Assembly (NCBI GenBank): GCA_003342895.1
Contig: PTFA01000029.1
Coordinates: 1,314,666-1,378,665 of the forward strand
Reading direction: 5' to 3'
Length of the DNA stretch: 64,000 bases
DNA from: Casuarius casuarius
Lineage: Eukaryota > Chordata > Aves > Casuariiformes > Casuariidae
The notes below the pieces were generated by a model that saw only the letters and a list, made by a program, of their open reading frames with translations, was not told where the DNA came from and did no database searches. Positions 63,426 through 64,000 of this stretch are shown here, piece by piece; the first letter of the stretch is position 1; every line of letters begins with the position of its first letter. Both the position numbers and the translations under genes were made by a program.

Positions 63426-63966
63426 AAACCCAAACATTAGTTCTCTGTTCACTCATTAATAGCTATGTTGTTCTGCAAGCTTTGGTTTTTGAGTGTTCCT
63501 ACTATAATCAAACAAGGTACAGGGAAAGAAAAAAAGTGAAACTTAAGCTTTGCTCCAAGAATCTAAATAAGATCTAGGTAAGACTGCACTATATGCAAAT
63601 AAGGATATATGTCTCTAAAAAAAATCCTAGGAACTTTTTACAGTATTTAAGTACTGTCTCAAATGTAATTGAACAACTCAATCTCTTTGGATTAACTGTA
63701 AAACAAATTGTTATTACTGTAACTTCGCTTGTAAAATACACTACTTAAGACTTAACTCACAGCTCTTCCAGTTATTGCCACACTCATACAAATTTGCCAA
63801 AAAAGTAATAAAAAAACTAAACCAAAACACCCCCCCCCCAGAAGCACCAGTTAAGTACACATTAAATTAACCAAAGAAGAATCAATAGAAGAAAGCTTGT
63901 TAAACAACAAAAAGAATTATTGAGACCTATACTCACCTGGTAAAAATACTAGCACACTGCCACGTT
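29850..63966 (-). CDS. TDRD9: TDRD9 (ATP-dependent RNA helicase, tudor domain 9), 3' part, 28 coding exons
   Basis: TDRD9 is a germline DEAH-box RNA helicase of the piRNA pathway that silences retrotransposons; it acts in nuage/piP-bodies with PIWI proteins (family knowledge). Exons in transcript order: 63937-63966, 60051-60105, 59805-59889, 59073-59130, 58359-58463, 56869-56966, 56345-56476, 55453-55615, 55306-55369, 54749-54812, 53439-53483, 52387-52440, 49360-49476, 48221-48328, 46740-46840, 45803-45976, 44329-44440, 41903-42115, 39991-40080, 37785-38045, 37228-37377, 36093-36163, 35563-35672, 35295-35373, 34855-34993, 34484-34593, 31266-31338, 29850-29945. All introns are GT-AG and the joined frame is open for 984 residues, then TAA. 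Visible are helicase motifs V ([16 protein letters not shown]) and VI (QRKGRAGRV), the helicase-associated region, and a tudor domain near residues 522-709 with VDYGN at about 596-600. The family is about 1,380 residues, so the N-terminus and motifs I-III lie beyond 64000. No breaks were seen. Confidence 0.95.
29986..30035. repeat. Short direct duplication
   Basis: AAAAATGCATTCATATAGAA occurs twice with a few bases between, within the last TDRD9 intron, close to the terminal exon's acceptor. Confidence 0.85.
31266..31338 (-). CDS. TDRD9: TDRD9 exon ([19 protein letters not shown])
   Basis: A 73-nt exon with the conserved IVPKW-x-x-K-x-Y-x-WNQ tail motif, bounded by TTTCAG and GTAAGG. Confidence 0.93.
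31339..34483 (-). other. TDRD9 intron, no further feature
   Basis: Contains poly-T and poly-C runs. Between 33240 and 34035 the composition is more balanced and frames of 108 and 149 codons are open on opposite strands; they match nothing known and look like chance or an old repeat. Confidence 0.6.
31581..31605. repeat. Long poly-T run
   Basis: More than twenty T in a row in a TDRD9 intron. Similar runs of about 15-22 A or T occur near 23095, 25487, 25709 and 42388; these are minor and unlikely to be functional. Confidence 0.85.
34484..34593 (-). CDS. TDRD9: TDRD9 exon ([12 protein letters not shown])
   Basis: A 110-nt exon beginning [20 protein letters not shown] and ending QENVRQKLL. It contains a Cys-rich CECAVC pair seen in the family as a similar CDGPNGCKC stretch. 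Confidence 0.93.
34855..34993 (-). CDS. TDRD9: TDRD9 exon ([12 protein letters not shown])
   Basis: A 139-nt exon with [19 protein letters not shown] and [16 protein letters not shown]. The acceptor choice (ATAG before a G) is fixed by the split Arg codon. Confidence 0.94.
35295..35373 (-). CDS. TDRD9: TDRD9 exon ([11 protein letters not shown])
   Basis: A 79-nt exon reading [20 protein letters not shown] then PAIEL, very close to the mammalian sequence. Confidence 0.94.
35563..35672 (-). CDS. TDRD9: TDRD9 exon ([15 protein letters not shown])
   Basis: A 110-nt exon beginning [20 protein letters not shown] and ending LSVNAT, with a split codon to the next exon. The splice sites are canonical. 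Confidence 0.95.
36093..36163 (-). CDS. TDRD9: TDRD9 exon ([12 protein letters not shown])
   Basis: A 71-nt exon reading [20 protein letters not shown] plus SRFR. HGPF-x-PYE is strongly conserved. The acceptor (TTGAAG) is a weak one. Confidence 0.92.
37228..37377 (-). CDS. TDRD9: TDRD9 exon (charged, fast-evolving)
   Basis: Fifty codons beginning [20 protein letters not shown], with a Lys/Glu-rich middle and ending NKFDTLAHK. It matches mammalian TDRD9 only at its ends, so it looks like a variable linker. Phase is 0/0. Confidence 0.9.
37785..38045 (-). CDS. TDRD9: TDRD9 exon (extended tudor, second half)
   Basis: The largest exon in the window, 87 codons. It begins [19 protein letters not shown] and later reads [20 protein letters not shown]. 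This corresponds to the SN-like part of the extended tudor fold. Confidence 0.96.
38046..39990 (-). other. TDRD9 intron, nothing recognised
   Basis: AT-rich intronic DNA without visible exons or clear transposons. Confidence 0.7.
39991..40080 (-). CDS. TDRD9: TDRD9 exon (tudor VDYGN)
   Basis: Thirty codons beginning [25 protein letters not shown] is the diagnostic tudor signature that forms part of the aromatic cage. The exon is phase 0/0. Confidence 0.96.
40700..41530 (+). mobile_element. Ancient CR1-type LINE fragment
   Basis: ACTGACCTTGGCACAAAGAG is followed by a KFADDTELI reverse-transcriptase box near 40770-40797. Later comes GGCACAAGAACAAATGGATA with the following CAAACTGG, standard CR1 ORF2 3' text. 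The middle is strongly eroded. It lies in a TDRD9 intron on the opposite strand. Confidence 0.75.
41903..42115 (-). CDS. TDRD9: TDRD9 exon (tudor domain, first half)
   Basis: Seventy-one codons beginning [16 protein letters not shown], then [15 protein letters not shown] and [15 protein letters not shown]. The VCLAPF...YYRARI pattern is the first strands of an extended tudor domain that binds symmetrically dimethylated arginine on PIWI proteins (family knowledge). Confidence 0.96.
42116..44328 (-). other. TDRD9 intron, simple repeats only
   Basis: Holds a run of about 21 A near 42388 and a short TA/CA stretch near 43083-43113. No exon or transposon recognised. Confidence 0.7.
44329..44440 (-). 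CDS. TDRD9: TDRD9 exon (pre-tudor linker)
   Basis: A 112-nt exon reading [20 protein letters not shown] then [17 protein letters not shown]. It joins in phase to the tudor-opening exon. Confidence 0.92.
45803..45976 (-). CDS. TDRD9: TDRD9 exon (AFVEFSRNP)
   Basis: A 174-nt exon beginning [20 protein letters not shown] and ending with the KYAR junction. It completes the RRM-like segment (KAFVEF). Confidence 0.94.
46740..46840 (-). CDS. TDRD9: TDRD9 exon ([19 protein letters not shown])
   Basis: A 101-nt exon reading [20 protein letters not shown] followed by [14 protein letters not shown]. The region resembles an RRM-like fold between the helicase and tudor parts. A CTTAACAG acceptor and GTAAGT donor flank it. 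Confidence 0.93.
47010..47810 (+). mobile_element. CR1-type LINE fragment with broken reverse transcriptase
   Basis: The text GAGCTAGGGAACTACAGGCT is typical of CR1 ORF2. Translated pieces include [12 protein letters not shown] (compare LDFSKAFDTVSH) and KFVDDD near 47520-47540, the degenerate FADD catalytic box. Several frameshifts and stops are present. It lies in a TDRD9 intron, antisense to the gene. Confidence 0.85.
48221..48328 (-). CDS. TDRD9: TDRD9 exon (OB-fold, [12 protein letters not shown])
   Basis: Thirty-six codons beginning [20 protein letters not shown] and continuing [22 protein letters not shown] is the conserved entry to the OB-fold of DEAH helicases. Confidence 0.95.
49360..49476 (-). 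CDS. TDRD9: TDRD9 exon ([12 protein letters not shown])
   Basis: A 117-nt phase 0/0 exon reading [19 protein letters not shown] and ending [11 protein letters not shown]. It leads into the C-terminal OB-fold region of the helicase. Confidence 0.93.
49477..52386 (-). other. TDRD9 intron, nothing recognised
   Basis: About 2.9 kb of AT-rich DNA with poly-T runs near 49575 and 50262. No further feature supported. Confidence 0.7.
52387..52440 (-). CDS. TDRD9: TDRD9 exon (54 nt, [18 protein letters not shown])
   Basis: Eighteen codons in phase 0/0. The acceptor is CTTTCAG and the donor GTGAGC. The short sequence is a conserved DWG...IKR segment of the helicase-associated domain. Confidence 0.9.
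53439..53483 (-). CDS. TDRD9: TDRD9 exon (45-nt microexon)
   Basis: Fifteen codons, [15 protein letters not shown], in phase 0 at both ends with CTTAG acceptor and GTTAGT donor. It lines up with the TWKACRQTGELRYPK stretch I recall from mammalian TDRD9. Confidence 0.88.
53700..53840 (-). mobile_element. Short CR1 3' fragment
   Basis: The plus strand reads CCTCCAAGGATGGAGATGCC followed by CCAACCTCTCTACC, close to the complement of the CR1 3' region. The ends are indistinct. It lies in a TDRD9 intron. Confidence 0.7.
54749..54812 (-). CDS. TDRD9: TDRD9 exon ([12 protein letters not shown])
   Basis: A 64-nt exon reading [20 protein letters not shown] plus K. The acceptor at ...GCCAG was chosen because it completes the split Arg codon of the previous exon; an AG three bases further in would break the frame. 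Confidence 0.92.
55306..55369 (-). CDS. TDRD9: TDRD9 exon ([14 protein letters not shown])
   Basis: A 64-nt exon reading [20 protein letters not shown]. It follows the IIAAALS helix of the HA2 region. Both splice sites are canonical. Confidence 0.93.
55453..55615 (-). CDS. TDRD9: TDRD9 exon (HA2 region)
   Basis: A 163-nt exon containing [19 protein letters not shown] followed by [17 protein letters not shown]. This is the typical HA2 hallmark of DEAH helicases (xLG-x-x-L-xx-LPVD). Confidence 0.95.
56345..56476 (-). CDS. TDRD9: TDRD9 exon ([17 protein letters not shown])
   Basis: A 132-nt exon at the start of the helicase-associated (winged helix/HA2) region. It reads [19 protein letters not shown] and then [16 protein letters not shown]. 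The frame is phase 0 at the 3' end. Confidence 0.95.
56869..56966 (-). CDS. TDRD9: TDRD9 exon (helicase motif VI, GRAGR)
   Basis: A 98-nt exon completing motif VI. It begins [19 protein letters not shown] and ends VPEIL. The arginine fingers of the RAGR motif are present. The acceptor is GTAAAG and the donor is GTAAG. Confidence 0.95.
56967..58358 (-). other. TDRD9 intron, nothing recognised
   Basis: AT-rich intron of about 1.4 kb between the two halves of helicase motif VI (QRKG and RAGR). No further feature supported. Confidence 0.75.
58359..58463 (-). CDS. TDRD9: TDRD9 exon (VIDFCLTR ... NQRKG)
   Basis: A 105-nt exon beginning [20 protein letters not shown] and ending NQRKG, which opens helicase motif VI. 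The acceptor TTGTAG and donor GTAAGG are both good. Confidence 0.95.
59073..59130 (-). CDS. TDRD9: TDRD9 exon (helicase motif V)
   Basis: A 58-nt exon encoding [19 protein letters not shown], the DEAH-helicase motif V (TNIAExSxT). The donor GTAAGC follows a split Val codon that is completed by the next exon. Confidence 0.95.
59805..59889 (-). CDS. TDRD9: TDRD9 exon (VYPLHSAV)
   Basis: An 85-nt exon with [15 protein letters not shown] followed by SPVPGYRK, the conserved PLHS helicase segment (motif IVa/QxxxF). The acceptor is TTTAG and the donor is GTAAAT. Confidence 0.92.
60051..60105 (-). CDS. TDRD9: TDRD9 exon (LAEINYMH)
   Basis: A 55-nt exon reading [18 protein letters not shown], continuing the FLPG-x-x-EI helicase segment. 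The splice sites are CCTAG and GTAAGT. Confidence 0.88.
60106..63936 (-). other. Largest TDRD9 intron in the window
   Basis: About 3.8 kb. Bases 60890-61300 are strongly purine-rich on the plus strand. Bases 62830-63270 are more GC-balanced, with a 68-codon minus-strand frame of unknown origin. The (AT)17 repeat follows. Confidence 0.65.
63386..63419. repeat. (AT)17 microsatellite
   Basis: Thirty-four bases of uninterrupted AT dinucleotides in a TDRD9 intron. Confidence 0.98.
63937..63966 (-). CDS. TDRD9: TDRD9 exon (30-nt microexon, SVLVFLPG)
   Basis: A 30-nt exon reading [10 protein letters not shown] across the next junction. This is the start of the second RecA-like lobe of DEAH helicases. 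The acceptor is ..TGTCAG and the donor is GTGAGT. The exon begins with two bases of a split Glu codon. Confidence 0.85.
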
Positions 63967-64000
63967 CTGACATAAAACCCAAGGTTTTCTTCTCCCTAAT

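Noticed and set aside
29850..64000. RD3L nested in TDRD9, as in mammals
   Set aside because: In mammals RD3L lies within the 5' part of TDRD9, which would be beyond position 64000. Nothing like it was seen here.
1..64000. tRNA, rRNA, CRISPR, bacterial operon or prophage signals
   Set aside because: None seen; the intron-exon structure and repeats are those of a vertebrate nuclear genome.

Overview
This window is vertebrate nuclear DNA and most likely avian. The interspersed repeats are mainly CR1-type LINE fragments of the bird/reptile kind, introns are compact, and the gene order TDRD9-ASPG matches, from general knowledge, the order on human 14q32.33. The species cannot be fixed from the sequence. 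All recognised genes read on the minus strand, so they are read from position 64000 down to 1.

Right half (about 29.8-64 kb): the 3' two-thirds of TDRD9, the DEAH-box helicase/tudor protein of the germline piRNA pathway. I placed 28 coding exons by hand from homology and GT-AG splice sites. Joined, they keep one uninterrupted frame of 984 residues ending at a TAA. The start of the gene lies beyond position 64000.

Left end (1-9.5 kb): the first three coding exons of ASPG, a type I L-asparaginase/lysophospholipase. Exon 1 sits in a CpG island broken by a 60-base assembly gap. The rest of the gene lies to the left of position 1.

Middle (about 12.4-24.4 kb): a second, decayed ASPG-like gene lies head-to-tail between the two genes. 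Its exon 2 is intact and exactly as long (130 nt, same phases) as exon 2 of the functional gene, but only about half of its residues match. A catalytic-domain exon has two frame breaks, one ankyrin exon has a stop and no usable donor, and a later ankyrin exon still has both splice sites. No exon 1 was found. Inside or beside this relic lie a solo LTR with a 5-bp target duplication, a CR1 element split by a 673-bp insertion that is flanked by a 10-bp direct repeat, a perfect 37-bp tandem duplication, and a 90-bp homopurine tract that could form a G-quadruplex.

The rest is intron or intergenic DNA with old CR1 pieces, a MIR-like SINE remnant, homopolymer runs and an (AT)17 microsatellite. I saw no RNA genes, CRISPR arrays or intact transposons. 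The main observation worth pursuing is the old, partly preserved ASPG paralogue.
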